Source: an uncultured cyanobacterium (GTDB taxonomy: Bacteria; Cyanobacteriota; Vampirovibrionia; Gastranaerophilales; Gastranaerophilaceae). Taken from it: a DNA stretch of 64,000 bases. The notes under the pieces are model-generated. The model was not told where the DNA came from. It saw only the letters and a program-made list of their open reading frames with translations, and ran no database searches. The DNA is taken from positions 11,811 through 75,810 of the forward strand of contig CABUXT010000008.1 of the NCBI GenBank assembly GCA_902495705.1, read 5' to 3'. This document shows positions 26,984 through 35,505 of the stretch, piece after piece; within the stretch, counting starts at the first letter, position 1; every line of letters starts with the position of its first letter. The position numbers were made by a program, and so were the translations under genes.

Positions 26984-28108
26984 ATGGCAGATTACTACGA
27001 AATACTTGGGGTCTCAAAAGAGGCTACCAAAGAAGAGATAAAAGTGGCTTTCCGCAGGAAAGCTAGGCAGTTACACCCAGATGTAAATAAAGCACCTGAT
27101 GCAGAAGAAAAATTCAAAGAACTCGGAAAGGCTTACGAAACACTTTCAGATGAAAACAAACGTGCAACTTATGACCAATACGGCGAAGATGGTTTAAAAA
27201 ATGCAGGATTTGATACAAACGGACCATTCGCAGGCGGATTTGGTGATTTGAATGACGTATTTGAAAGTTTCTTCGGCGGCTTTGGCGGATTTGGTTTTGG
27301 CGGAAGACCTGACCCAAATGCTCCTCAACGCGGAGATGATTTAAGATACGATGTTAAATTGAAATTTGAAGATGCTGCATTTGGTATCAATAAAGAAATC
27401 AAATTTGACCACTTGGAAGTATGTCCTGATTGTAGCGGTACAGGTGCTGAGAAAGGTTCAGAAAAGAAAACTTGTCCGCAATGTGGCGGTACAGGTCAGG
27501 TAAAAACAGTTACAAGAACTCCTCTTGGAAACTTTGCACAAATTACAACCTGCCCACATTGTAAAGGTTCAGGTCAAGTTATCGACAAACCTTGCAAAAC
27601 TTGTCACGGCAACGGTATGGTAAATAAGGAAAAACGCATTGAAATAAAAATCCCTGCCGGTGTTGACAATATGTCAAAAATCCGTGTTTCAGGCGAAGGT
27701 GATTGTGGTGTAAACGGTGGACCAAACGGTGATTTGTTTGTGGTTATCCATGTTGAACCGTCAAATTATTTCAAACGTGATGGTATCAATATTTTTACCG
27801 AACTTGAAATTTCTCCGGCTCAAGCAGTTATGGGCGACTTGGTTACAATAAAAACTCTTGATGGAGAAAAAGAAGTCCAAATACCTGCAGGAATCCAACA
27901 CGAAAATATTGTAAAAATCAAAGGTGCAGGCGTTCCGATTATCACAAAACCATCTCAACGCGGTGACCATATCGTGATTGTAAAAATCAAAATTCCTACA
28001 AGATTGAGCGAAGAAGAAAAACGCTTATACCAAAGATTGTATGAAATTAACGGTGGTAAAAAGCCTCAAAAATCAATAATGTCAAAAGTTAAGGGAGTAT
28101 TCAAATAA
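26984..28108 (+). CDS. dnaJ: Chaperone DnaJ
   Basis: This Hsp40 co-chaperone stimulates DnaK ATPase. The J-domain with HPD (residues about 4-70, QLHPDVNKAPDAEEKF), a Gly/Phe-rich linker (FFGGFGGFGFGG), and four CxxCxGxG zinc motifs (CPDCSGTG, CPQCGGTG, CPHCKGSG, CKTCHGNG) are in order. The 374-residue length is full for type I DnaJ. The next gene starts one base after its stop. Confidence 0.97.
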   Translation: MADYYEILGVSKEATKEEIKVAFRRKARQLHPDVNKAPDAEEKFKELGKAYETLSDENKRATYDQYGEDGLKNAGFDTNGPFAGGFGDLNDVFESFFGGFGGFGFGGRPDPNAPQRGDDLRYDVKLKFEDAAFGINKEIKFDHLEVCPDCSGTGAEKGSEKKTCPQCGGTGQVKTVTRTPLGNFAQITTCPHCKGSGQVIDKPCKTCHGNGMVNKEKRIEIKIPAGVDNMSKIRVSGEGDCGVNGGPNGDLFVVIHVEPSNYFKRDGINIFTELEISPAQAVMGDLVTIKTLDGEKEVQIPAGIQHENIVKIKGAGVPIITKPSQRGDHIVIVKIKIPTRLSEEEKRLYQRLYEINGGKKPQKSIMSKVKGVFK

Positions 28109-28109
28109 T

Positions 28110-29522
28110 ATGCGCAAACTTTTCGCAGCACTAAGTTTATTTATATTAACTTGTACAACCGTATTTGGTGCAGAAGTTCCAAAACAAGTGCAAGATTTTG
28201 TCAGCAAGGATTTTCCGCAAACAAACTTCCGTTTTGATGGTGCAATAATTTTGCCTGACAAAACCATGTATTTACCTATATTCCCTGCAAAAACAGACGA
28301 TATTGTAAATTTGACAATCAAATCAAGCTATCCTAAAAATATGACAATGAAACAAAAGCCTGATATGATTATCTTAAATAACAATTTTGCATTATTAAAA
28401 GTTATTAACACAAACGGCAAAAAAACAGTAATCAATATGATTGACCCACCGCAAGAACTTCAATCAGGTTTGTTGCCACAAGATATTTTACTTCCAAAAG
28501 GTTTGGTTATTCCTGAATCTTTAAAAGGTATTATCGGTGATGTTGATGTTTCTGTAGCGCAAGATACAGGGTTGAGAATTAATAATACAAGAAATAAAGG
28601 TAAGAAATTTACTACTCCTGTTGAACCATTGAATGGCAAGACTTTCTACATTTCAACAGGTGCGAATAAAAATATTCAGGTAATCCATTCAAATACCAAA
28701 ACTCCTGAATATTCATTGGCGCAAGAACACGTTATTAACGATATCAAGGCATATAACAATGAGTTTTTACTTGTAACTTATTTTGATAACAAAACAATGA
28801 ATATTATTTCTTTGATGGATGAAAAAGTTATCAAACAGGTAAATTTTGATGTTTGTCCTGAGCAAATTATCATAGATGCACCTAACAAAATTGCATATAT
28901 CACATCAGGTTCAAATTCAAGCATATACATATTCAGCCTTGAAACAATGACTTTGAAAAAACAATTAAAAATAAACGGCATGTGCGAAAAATTCACTCTA
29001 TCAGAAGATGGAACAAAAATGTTCTATGTTGATAGAAATACCAATGATATTTGGGCAATTGAATTGGATAACAATTATTTGTTGAAAAATATCGGAAGTT
29101 TTCCAAATGTTTCAAAAATCGCTTATGCAAACGGCAAAATTTATATTATCAGCAGAACTAAAAGCAGACTTGCCATCGTTGATTACGAAACTTTAGGATT
29201 TTTATCAGAACTTGAAGTATGTGAAAAACCTGTCGATATGTATGCGCGCAAAGATGAATTATTTATCCTTGGGGCACAAGATAATATTGTAGAAGTTTTG
29301 AACACAAAAGATGATGTTATCACTGACAAGTTGTATTTGAATACAAACGCTTTTGCAACAAATATTACACCAATCAGCGATAATTTGATTATGATTACAA
29401 ACGCACTTTCAGGCTTGTATTCTGTAGTTGATACAGATATCAAAGAGATTGTAAAAACCAGTCCGCTTGATGTTCCTGTTAGGGCAATAGTTATTACAAA
29501 CAGAGTAAAGACGATAAAATAA
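28110..29522 (+). CDS. Secreted beta-propeller (YVTN-like) protein
   Basis: The 470-residue product has a signal peptide (MRKLFAALSLFILTCTTVFGA, cleavage near residue 21). From about residue 170 it shows repeated blades with YVTN/WD40-like pacing, for example KIAYITSGSNSSIYIFSLE, TKMFYVDRNTNDIWAIELD and KIYIISRTKSRLAIVDYE. It is probably periplasmic. The ligand or partner is unknown. It begins one base after dnaJ, and its stop overlaps the next ATG, so it belongs to the grpE operon. Confidence 0.75.
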   Translation: MRKLFAALSLFILTCTTVFGAEVPKQVQDFVSKDFPQTNFRFDGAIILPDKTMYLPIFPAKTDDIVNLTIKSSYPKNMTMKQKPDMIILNNNFALLKVINTNGKKTVINMIDPPQELQSGLLPQDILLPKGLVIPESLKGIIGDVDVSVAQDTGLRINNTRNKGKKFTTPVEPLNGKTFYISTGANKNIQVIHSNTKTPEYSLAQEHVINDIKAYNNEFLLVTYFDNKTMNIISLMDEKVIKQVNFDVCPEQIIIDAPNKIAYITSGSNSSIYIFSLETMTLKKQLKINGMCEKFTLSEDGTKMFYVDRNTNDIWAIELDNNYLLKNIGSFPNVSKIAYANGKIYIISRTKSRLAIVDYETLGFLSELEVCEKPVDMYARKDELFILGAQDNIVEVLNTKDDVITDKLYLNTNAFATNITPISDNLIMITNALSGLYSVVDTDIKEIVKTSPLDVPVRAIVITNRVKTIK

Positions 29523-30091
29523 TGATAGAAAAATTTGACGAAACAACACAAGAAGTTTTAAAAGAACTTGAAAAAACTCAAAAACAATTTTGGAATATTT
29601 CACGAACAACAGCAGAATTTTTGTATAATTTGATTGTCGATTCAAAATCAAAAAGCGTTGTTGAAGTTGGAACATCTAACGGATATTCAGGAATTTGGAT
29701 AGGTAAAGCGTTGAAGAAAACCGGTGGAAAACTTACAACAATTGAGTTTTACGACAAGAGACTTGATATTGCAAAAGAAAATTTTGAAAAATGCGGTGTT
29801 GCAGATATTATCGAGACTAAAAAAGGCGATGCAGCGACGATTTTGGAATACTTACCTGAAGATTTTGAAATTGATTTTGCTTTTGTTGATGCAAACAAAG
29901 CTCAATATATCAAATTTTTCCACTTGATAGAACCGCATTTGAAAGTTGGCGGATATATTGCTTGTGACAATGTGATTTCTCACGCGGCAAAAGTTCAAAC
30001 ATTTTTAGATGATATCAATGCCAATCCAAATTACGAGAATGTAGTATTGCCACTGCCTGCTGGTTTGTCTTTGGCTAAGAAAATCAGATAG
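29522..30091 (+). CDS. SAM-dependent O-methyltransferase (family 3)
   Basis: The 189-residue product resembles the caffeoyl-CoA/catechol O-methyltransferase-like family of bacteria. The SAM motif VVEVGTSNGYSGIWIG is at about 41-56. LTTIEFYDKRLDIA and the metal-site-like FVDANKAQYIKFF and YIACDNVISH follow. The acceptor is not predictable. Its ATG overlaps the preceding stop (TAATG), indicating coupling. Confidence 0.85.
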   Translation: MIEKFDETTQEVLKELEKTQKQFWNISRTTAEFLYNLIVDSKSKSVVEVGTSNGYSGIWIGKALKKTGGKLTTIEFYDKRLDIAKENFEKCGVADIIETKKGDAATILEYLPEDFEIDFAFVDANKAQYIKFFHLIEPHLKVGGYIACDNVISHAAKVQTFLDDINANPNYENVVLPLPAGLSLAKKIR

Positions 30092-30126
30092 ATAATTTTC
30101 CATAACCTTAAAAAGGAGAAAAACTT

Positions 30127-30441
30127 ATGACAGAAGATTGTATTTTTTGCAAAATAATTAATGGTGACTTTGGAACAGAATTTGTATACGAAACTGAAAA
30201 CACCGTTGTATTTAACGATATAAACCCAAAAGCTCCGATTCACATGTTGGTTTGTCCGAAAAAACATATTGCATCATTGAATGAACTTGAGGACAAGGAT
30301 TTGATGGCTGAACTTTTGCAAACAGTCAAAGATGTAACTAAAAAAATCGGTTTGAAATCTTATAAAACACAAATTAATACAGGAAAAGAGGCTGGACAAG
30401 AAGTTTTCCACCTTCATATCCACATCTTGGGCAATAAGTAA
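30127..30441 (+). CDS. HIT-family nucleotide hydrolase (HinT-like)
   Basis: This small purine-nucleoside phosphoramidase-type protein has 104 residues. The signature FHLHIHILG near the C-terminus is the HxHxHxx catalytic triad of the HIT family. The N-terminal DCIFCKIINGD carries the CxxC pair common in HinT. AAAGGAG precedes ATG. It is 35 bases after the methyltransferase. Confidence 0.95.
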   Translation: MTEDCIFCKIINGDFGTEFVYETENTVVFNDINPKAPIHMLVCPKKHIASLNELEDKDLMAELLQTVKDVTKKIGLKSYKTQINTGKEAGQEVFHLHIHILGNK

Positions 30442-30541
30442 TTATTACGATTTGTTAAACAACCAAATTTTCTCTAAAGTTTCTTATCTATAATGCCGTA
30501 TCTTTTATTATGCAATTAAATATAAGGAGTAATAAAAGATT

Positions 30542-31177
30542 ATGGTAGACGGCGTTAATTTTAATCAACCTGTTGGACAAAGTAATGGAAATTCAAAGGA
30601 TGCACCAAAAATTTATAGAGATAATGCGCCAAAAGTTTCTATTTTTACAAATAATGGGCAGCAAAATGTTACAAATGATTCAACAACGCAAGGTTTTCAA
30701 ATGTTTCGAGATAGCGCACCAATACTAGATGGCGGAGATTCTACAAAGACCGATACCGGTTATCAATTATTCAGGGATAGTGCACCTAAGTTGTCAAGTG
30801 CAAATAGCGAAGAGCCTACAATAGATGGCGGAATGTTGCCAGAAGTTGTAGTCACTCCAAAACCGAAAGAGGATGTCGCAACAATAGACGGCGGAACTTT
30901 GCCAGAAGTTGAAATTGTCGGACAAAGACCAAATAAAGACGTCGCAACAATAGACGGAGGAACGTTGCCAGAAGTTGAAATTGTTGCACAAAAACCAAAT
31001 AAAGACGTTGCGACAATAGACGGCGGAACATTACCTGAAGTTGAAATCGTTGGTAAAAAGCCTAATAAGGATTTAGCAAATAATACTGTGACACAAGATA
31101 CACAGACTGCTGCACCTAAACATAAAAAAGGATTTTTTGCTTGGCTTGGCAGAACTTTAGGCTTTTCTAAAAGTTAA
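30542..31177 (+). CDS. Protein with 22-residue tandem repeats, unknown function
   Basis: The 211-residue product starts at ATG after AAGGAGTAATAAAAGATT. Residues about 16-95 contain three looser repeats of (F/Y)RD(S/N)AP. Residues about 93-178 are four near-identical 21-22-residue units, each with TIDGG(T/M)LPEVEIVG and KPNKDVA. The last residues (KKGFFAWLGRTLGFSK) are basic and amphipathic and could bind membrane. There is no signal peptide and I do not recognise the family. The perfect phasing suggests recent slippage or recombination. Confidence 0.75.
   Translation: MVDGVNFNQPVGQSNGNSKDAPKIYRDNAPKVSIFTNNGQQNVTNDSTTQGFQMFRDSAPILDGGDSTKTDTGYQLFRDSAPKLSSANSEEPTIDGGMLPEVVVTPKPKEDVATIDGGTLPEVEIVGQRPNKDVATIDGGTLPEVEIVAQKPNKDVATIDGGTLPEVEIVGKKPNKDLANNTVTQDTQTAAPKHKKGFFAWLGRTLGFSKS
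30818..31078 (+). repeat. Four tandem coding repeats of 63-66 bp
   Basis: Units begin at 30818, 30881, 30947 and 31013, each opening ACAATAGA(T/C)GG. Lengths are 63, 66, 66 and about 66, all multiples of three. The inner units are nearly identical at the protein level but differ at synonymous sites. Confidence 0.9.
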
Positions 31178-31212
31178 TTTCGCATAATTTGAAAACTATT
31201 TTTGATATGCTA

Positions 31213-31247
31213 AAATTGAGTAACATTGAGACGATGTTACTCAATTT
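31213..31247 (+). terminator. Perfect 14-bp hairpin between repeat protein and speE
   Basis: AAATTGAGTAACAT pairs perfectly with ATGTTACTCAATTT around a 7-base loop, followed by GTATTG. It can act as a terminator. An extended -10 (TGCTAAAAT, 31208-31216) overlaps the left arm, so it may instead sit at the 5' end of the speE mRNA. Confidence 0.65.
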
Positions 31248-31278
31248 GTATTGACAAAATGAAAGGATTAAATAAAAA

Positions 31279-32130
31279 ATGAAAAATGGTATCGAAAATG
31301 GTTACTACCACGAAATTACCCCTGGGGGCTACGGTATTGCAATAAAAGCCGGAAAAGTTTTGTTCTCTGATAATTCAGAGTTCCAAAAAGTTGAAATTTT
31401 TGAATCAGATTCTCAACTTGGCAGAGTTTTGACTCTTGATGATTTAATGATGACAACAGAAGGTGATGAATACCATTACCACGAAATGATTGCTCATATC
31501 CCAATGATGCAGCACCCTTGTCCTAAATCAGTTTTGGTAATCGGTGGCGGTGACGGCGGTACTATCCGTGAAGTTTTGAAACACAAAACCGTAGAACGTG
31601 CTGTATTATGCGAAATCGACGGTATGGTTATCGAGGCTTGCAAAAAATATCTTCCGACAATTGCTTGCGAACTTGATAATCCAAAAGTTGAAATTCTTGT
31701 TCAAGACGCAATTGAATATATCAAAGATAAAAAAGATGAATTTGATATTATCTTGATTGACTCAACTGACCCGATGGGTCCTGGGGAAGGCTTATTTACA
31801 GATGAATTTTACACCAATGTTAAAAATTCTCTTAAAAAAGGCGGTATCATGGTTGCTCAATCTGAATCACCTTTTGCGCAAAAAGAATCTGTACAAAAAA
31901 TGTACACTCAATTGAAAAAAGTGTTCCCAACCGTTGCAACATATACTTCAAACATCCCAACATACCCTGGTGGATATTGGGCTTGGGCATTTTGTTCAGT
32001 TGATGTAAAACCGCTTGAATACTACAACGAAGAACGTGCCGCAGAAATTATTCCGACTTGCAAAATTTATAACAAAGAATATCACAACGCACGCTTTGCA
32101 TTGCCTAATTATTTGAAAGAACTTTTGTAA
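31279..32130 (+). CDS. speE: Spermidine synthase (polyamine aminopropyltransferase)
   Basis: It transfers aminopropyl from decarboxylated SAM to putrescine. The 283-residue product shows LTLDDLMMTTEGDEYHYHEM, VLVIGGGDGGTIREVLKH (the decarboxylated-SAM site), IDSTDPMGPGEGLFT and the C-terminal YPGGYWAWAFCS. AAAGGA lies before the ATG. No SAM decarboxylase gene is nearby. A strong terminator follows. Confidence 0.96.
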   Translation: MKNGIENGYYHEITPGGYGIAIKAGKVLFSDNSEFQKVEIFESDSQLGRVLTLDDLMMTTEGDEYHYHEMIAHIPMMQHPCPKSVLVIGGGDGGTIREVLKHKTVERAVLCEIDGMVIEACKKYLPTIACELDNPKVEILVQDAIEYIKDKKDEFDIILIDSTDPMGPGEGLFTDEFYTNVKNSLKKGGIMVAQSESPFAQKESVQKMYTQLKKVFPTVATYTSNIPTYPGGYWAWAFCSVDVKPLEYYNEERAAEIIPTCKIYNKEYHNARFALPNYLKELL

Positions 32131-32155
32131 TATTTGGCAAAAGGAAAAAGAAGTG

Positions 32156-32184
32156 AAAGAGGGGGCCATTCCCCTCTTTTTTAT
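32156..32184 (+). terminator. Terminator of speE
   Basis: AAAGAGGGG and CCCCTCTTT form a 9-bp stem with a 6-base loop and then a T-run, 25 bases past the stop. Confidence 0.9.
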
Positions 32185-32253
32185 TGCATTGGGGGTACCG
32201 AATAGCGGAGGTATGAGGGAATGGTAGGCAAAAATTTGCAAATATATGCTTAT

Positions 32254-32447
32254 ACCCTCTCCGAGGGACACTAGCCGAACCAACGAGCAACGCGAGTTGA
32301 GTGAGACTGCGTGCCGTATGGCTGAGGGCAGGGTGAGGGGTTTTCAGCATATTTGAACAATAATTGCATAGTCCGAACCCTCACTCGAAATTGTAGTTTT
32401 TCGAGTTCCTCTCAAAAACAATTTCGGTCTCTCCCATTCGGAGAGAC
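32254..32447. repeat. Long (about 190 bp) intergenic element, copy 1
   Basis: It starts ACCCTCTCCGAGGGACAC and ends CTCCCATTCGGAGAGAC. It is matched over nearly its whole length by 63628-63821. It contains internal inverted pairs, for example CGAAATTGTA with ACAATTTCG. A 45-base fragment occurs at 48103-48147. No gene lies in 32185-32691. Confidence 0.88.
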
Positions 32448-32464
32448 TGGACTCATAGGTCTAT

Positions 32465-32690
32465 GTCATTCTGAAAGGATTAAAAATCAAGGAGCGTAGC
32501 GACATAGATTTTATCCTATTCAGAATCTATCAATGCTGATTTTAATTTTTGTAAATTGACCTCTAAGAATTACTTATTAATCAAATGGATAGACCCTGAA
32601 TCTAGTTCAGGGTGACTTATATGTCTAAAGCTTTCAGAATGACAGGTTAAAAAGCCTGCCCTCCTGCCTTCTCGCCTTCTTGCCCTCTTA
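32465..32690. repeat. Intergenic repeat array 5
   Basis: It holds a GGATTAAAAATC-core repeat (32465-32528), a short CCCTGAA/TTCAGGG hairpin (32591-32616), a truncated right half of the AGCTTAGAAAAT-core repeat (about 32624-32643), and an inverted purine-rich junction element that runs to the end of the next gene (32648-32690). Confidence 0.85.
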
Positions 32691-32691
32691 A

Positions 32692-34176
32692 TTATATCTC
32701 GCCAAGGCTATCGATTTTGTACAAGCAACCGATTTCTTCTTGTGCCAAAACCGTAATATCATTGATATACAAAGATAACAAAGTATAGAAAATCTGTCTG
32801 TAATCCATTGGAACAATCAATTTTGGTGAATGAATACCAAGTTTTTTAGCTTTTTTGATAATCTTTGTTGCCAATTTTTCAGCCAAAGTTCCATCAATTT
32901 TTATCAAACTGTCTTCACTTTCATCACAGCCTAAAACGATATCAGAATAAGTTTTTTCAGAAAGCTCAAATGCGCTGATTGTTTCGCCGTCTTCGTTTGT
33001 ATAATTTCTACAGATTTGTCTTGCTAAAGATAATCTGACTTTGTTCAAAATATCAGCTTTGCTGCCTTCTTCTGCAAAATCATTAATCTTTTCAAAAATA
33101 TAGGTGATATTTTTAATTGAAACTTTTTCTTTAATCAAACTTGTCAAAAGGTACTTGATATCAGAATAAGTAAGCAAATCAGGAACGATATTTTCTATCA
33201 AAAATTCGTTTTCTTTTTCAACAACTTCCAAGTATTTGTCGATATCATCATAGTCTAATAAATCGTCAACATACTTAACTGCAACATATTCTAAAGCCTT
33301 TGCAATATATTCAGATGGTGTAAGTCCTTTTTGCCAAAAATCTTTTGTTTTGTCTTTTTCAATCCAAATAACTTTTCGCTCAGTTATGGCATCAACACCT
33401 GAAACAGAGTTTTTAATCTTGTGGTCAGTGTGAACATCATCAGCGTAAAACATCAAGTATTTTGGACAAACTTCGGCTTTGAAAACTTCCATTCCGCGGA
33501 TTCTGATACTAAATTCGCAAGGGTTAAGGTTTTCATCGTCTTTGAATACAACTTTTGGAATTACGTAGCCTTTTTCTTCGGTCAATCTCAAACGAGATTT
33601 AACTGTTTCGGCAATCAATTCTTCTTCTTCCGCATTATTTCTGTCTGAATCTACAAAGCCCAAAAGTTCTTCGCTCAAATAGATTGTCAACTTTTCTTCA
33701 TGAAGTTTTGAATACATTAAATCAGGTGAAGTTGCCTTGTTTAATTGGGCTTTCAAATCTTCCATTTCTTTTAAACTTGCAGAAATTTTATCGTTAAGTT
33801 TTTTACGAGAGACAGACGCAGGTGCCTCACCTTCGATTTCGGCTTTAATTTTGCTGATTTTTTCTTTTTGGTTTCTGATTTTTGATTGAATTTCCAAACA
33901 TTGTTCGTATTCGGTCAATTTTGGAGAAAGCATTTTTTCCATTTGGCTTTTAAAATCAGAAATATTGATTATGTCGCTTTCAGAATTACTTTCGGATTTT
34001 GCCTCGCGCATAAAAATGCAGTTCAATTGAGAACCTGTTTCTTCATCCCCAACATCGTGCATGCTGTAGAGTTCCCAACCGTTCATAGACATTTCATTTA
34101 AAAGATTTTGTAAATCTTGAGCATCTTCCGCAGAACATGATTTGATAACATATTCCATTCTGTTTTTTCTAAACAT
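32692..34176 (-). CDS. Soluble FlhA-C-like (FHIPEP cytoplasmic domain) protein with DUF4177-like N-terminus
   Basis: The 494-residue product has three parts. Residues about 7-58 (MEYVIKSC, LLNEMSMNGWELYSM, CIFMRE) resemble the small DUF4177 fold. Residues about 85-148 are a charged coiled coil. Residues about 162-484 follow the order of the cytoplasmic domain of the flagellar/type III export gate FlhA: an ELLGFVDSD strand, GYVIPKVVFKDDENLNP, EFSIRIRGMEVFKAE, KVIWIE, ENIVPDLLTYSDIKYLL, EKVSIKNITYIFE, LARQICRNY and PKLIVPMDYRQIF. No membrane helix precedes it, so it cannot itself form an export gate. AAAGGATAAGATT before ATG overlaps the stop of uridine phosphorylase. The function is unknown. 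Confidence 0.8.
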   Translation of the reverse strand: MFRKNRMEYVIKSCSAEDAQDLQNLLNEMSMNGWELYSMHDVGDEETGSQLNCIFMREAKSESNSESDIINISDFKSQMEKMLSPKLTEYEQCLEIQSKIRNQKEKISKIKAEIEGEAPASVSRKKLNDKISASLKEMEDLKAQLNKATSPDLMYSKLHEEKLTIYLSEELLGFVDSDRNNAEEEELIAETVKSRLRLTEEKGYVIPKVVFKDDENLNPCEFSIRIRGMEVFKAEVCPKYLMFYADDVHTDHKIKNSVSGVDAITERKVIWIEKDKTKDFWQKGLTPSEYIAKALEYVAVKYVDDLLDYDDIDKYLEVVEKENEFLIENIVPDLLTYSDIKYLLTSLIKEKVSIKNITYIFEKINDFAEEGSKADILNKVRLSLARQICRNYTNEDGETISAFELSEKTYSDIVLGCDESEDSLIKIDGTLAEKLATKIIKKAKKLGIHSPKLIVPMDYRQIFYTLLSLYINDITVLAQEEIGCLYKIDSLGEI

Positions 34177-34180
34177 AATC

Positions 34181-34939
34181 TTATCCTTTTAATATTTTAA
34201 TTGCCTCAATTGCAGTTTTAATCGCTTTTTCCGTATCGTGTACAACAGGGTTTTCCAAGTTTTGCTTTTCTCTTTCCTGATTAGCTACAGTCAAAAATAC
34301 TGAACCGACTTTTACGCCCAAATAGCTTGCTACAACAAATAATGCAGCAGATTCCATTTCTGATGCCAAACAGCCTAGGCGTTTCCAAGCCTCCCATTTG
34401 TTCATCAATTCATAGCTGACAGGTTTGATTTCAGGACTATGTTGACCGTAGAAAGAGTCTTTACACTGAACAACGCCTGTATGGTGTGTATAACCAAGAT
34501 TTTCAGATGCTTTAATCAATGCATTAACAACATCCAAATTAGCAACCGCAGGAAATTCAATTGGAGCGTACTCTTTGCTTGTACCTTCCATACGAATTGC
34601 ACCTGTTGCAATAACCAAATCGCCACCCTTGACATCTAATTGCATACCACCGCAAGTTCCAACACGGATAAATACTTCGGCACCAACATTAACAAGTTCT
34701 TCCATTGCAATAGCTGCAGAAGGACCGCCGATACCTGTTGATGTTACACTGACTTTTTCACCGTTCAAGTAGCCTGTATATGTAACATATTCTCTGTTAT
34801 CCGCTACTAATTTTGGGTCATCAAAGTATTGAGCAATTTTTTTACATCTTTTAGGGTCTCCCGGAAGAATTACATATTTGCCGACATCACCCTTATTTAA
34901 ACCTATATGGTACTGTGAACCGTCTTCTGAATATTTCAT
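34181..34939 (-). CDS. udp: Uridine phosphorylase (nucleoside phosphorylase family 1)
   Basis: It splits uridine into uracil and ribose 1-phosphate for salvage. The 252-residue product, started at the second Met because AAAGGA is 8-9 bases before it, has YHIGLNKGD, VILPGDPKRCKKIAQYFDD, STGIGGPSAAIAMEEL, the phosphate-site RVGTCGGMQ, and ASEMESAALFVVAS with the ribose-binding Glu. It is closer to Udp than DeoD by its start and length, though purine use cannot be excluded. It stops 4 bases before the FlhA-C-like gene. deoB elsewhere in the window would handle pentose 1-phosphates. Confidence 0.88.
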   Translation of the reverse strand: MKYSEDGSQYHIGLNKGDVGKYVILPGDPKRCKKIAQYFDDPKLVADNREYVTYTGYLNGEKVSVTSTGIGGPSAAIAMEELVNVGAEVFIRVGTCGGMQLDVKGGDLVIATGAIRMEGTSKEYAPIEFPAVANLDVVNALIKASENLGYTHHTGVVQCKDSFYGQHSPEIKPVSYELMNKWEAWKRLGCLASEMESAALFVVASYLGVKVGSVFLTVANQEREKQNLENPVVHDTEKAIKTAIEAIKILKG

Positions 34940-34965
34940 ATATACCATCCTTTTTAAGTAACTAG

Positions 34966-35002
34966 GGCACTAAGAAAATTATAAACTATTCCTCTTAGTG
35001 CC
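34966..35002 (-). promoter_or_regulatory. Hairpin enclosing a -10 box before udp
   Basis: GGCACTAAGA and TCTTAGTGCC form a perfect 10-bp inverted repeat. The 17-base interval contains TTTATAAT on the minus strand. It could be an operator or a weak terminator between ompH and udp. Confidence 0.5.
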
Positions 35003-35034
35003 TTAGTGTCTGATAACTTAGAACTTTTTACTGT

Positions 35035-35484
35035 CTATTGTCCTTTTAATCTTTGGATAATCAAATCTGTAACGTCAACTCCGCCAACGAAGATAACTTG
35101 GTCTGATAGAATTGCATCCAATTTTTGAGAAACCATTACAGCTTTTGCAGCATCTTGAACTTGGTTCATGATTTGAGTTTCTCTGCTGTTTCTCAATTTG
35201 TACAATGCATCTTGTTTTGCATTAAATTCAGTTGCAGTTTGAGTTTCAAAGTTTTGTTTTTTCAATGGAGTGTCTAATGCTTTGTATTGTTTTTCTTTAT
35301 CAACCATATATTGTTGTAATTCCAAACTTTTAGCATCAATTTCCTTAACTGCTTGTTGAGCAGCAGGATAGTTATCCAAAACTTTTTGATAGTTCAAATA
35401 ACCAACTTCAGCATTAGCTTTAGTTCCGATAGAAACAGCCAAACCTGCAGCTAATATTAAAGCCATTAATTTCAAGTTTTTCAT
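35035..35484 (-). CDS. OmpH/Skp-family periplasmic chaperone
   Basis: The 149-residue product has a signal peptide (cleavage after KANA, near residue 25), then VGYLNYQKVLDNYPAAQQAVKEID, the usual OmpH opening, and a long charged helical region. It ends with the strand VGGVDVTDLIIQRLKG. It should hold unfolded outer-membrane proteins. It lies 21 bases after bamA, the classic BamA-Skp pairing. Confidence 0.9.
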   Translation of the reverse strand: MKNLKLMALILAAGLAVSIGTKANAEVGYLNYQKVLDNYPAAQQAVKEIDAKSLELQQYMVDKEKQYKALDTPLKKQNFETQTATEFNAKQDALYKLRNSRETQIMNQVQDAAKAVMVSQKLDAILSDQVIFVGGVDVTDLIIQRLKGQ

Positions 35485-35505
35485 AATTCCTCCTATATTT
35501 GAATA

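Noticed and set aside
30818..31078. CRISPR-like or non-coding tandem repeat
   Set aside because: The units are 63 or 66 bases, stay in one frame and lie wholly inside an ORF with start, ribosome site and stop.
31996..32350. Minus-strand ORFs over the long element
   Set aside because: They cover the speE end, its terminator and the repeat, with low-complexity translations and no ribosome site.
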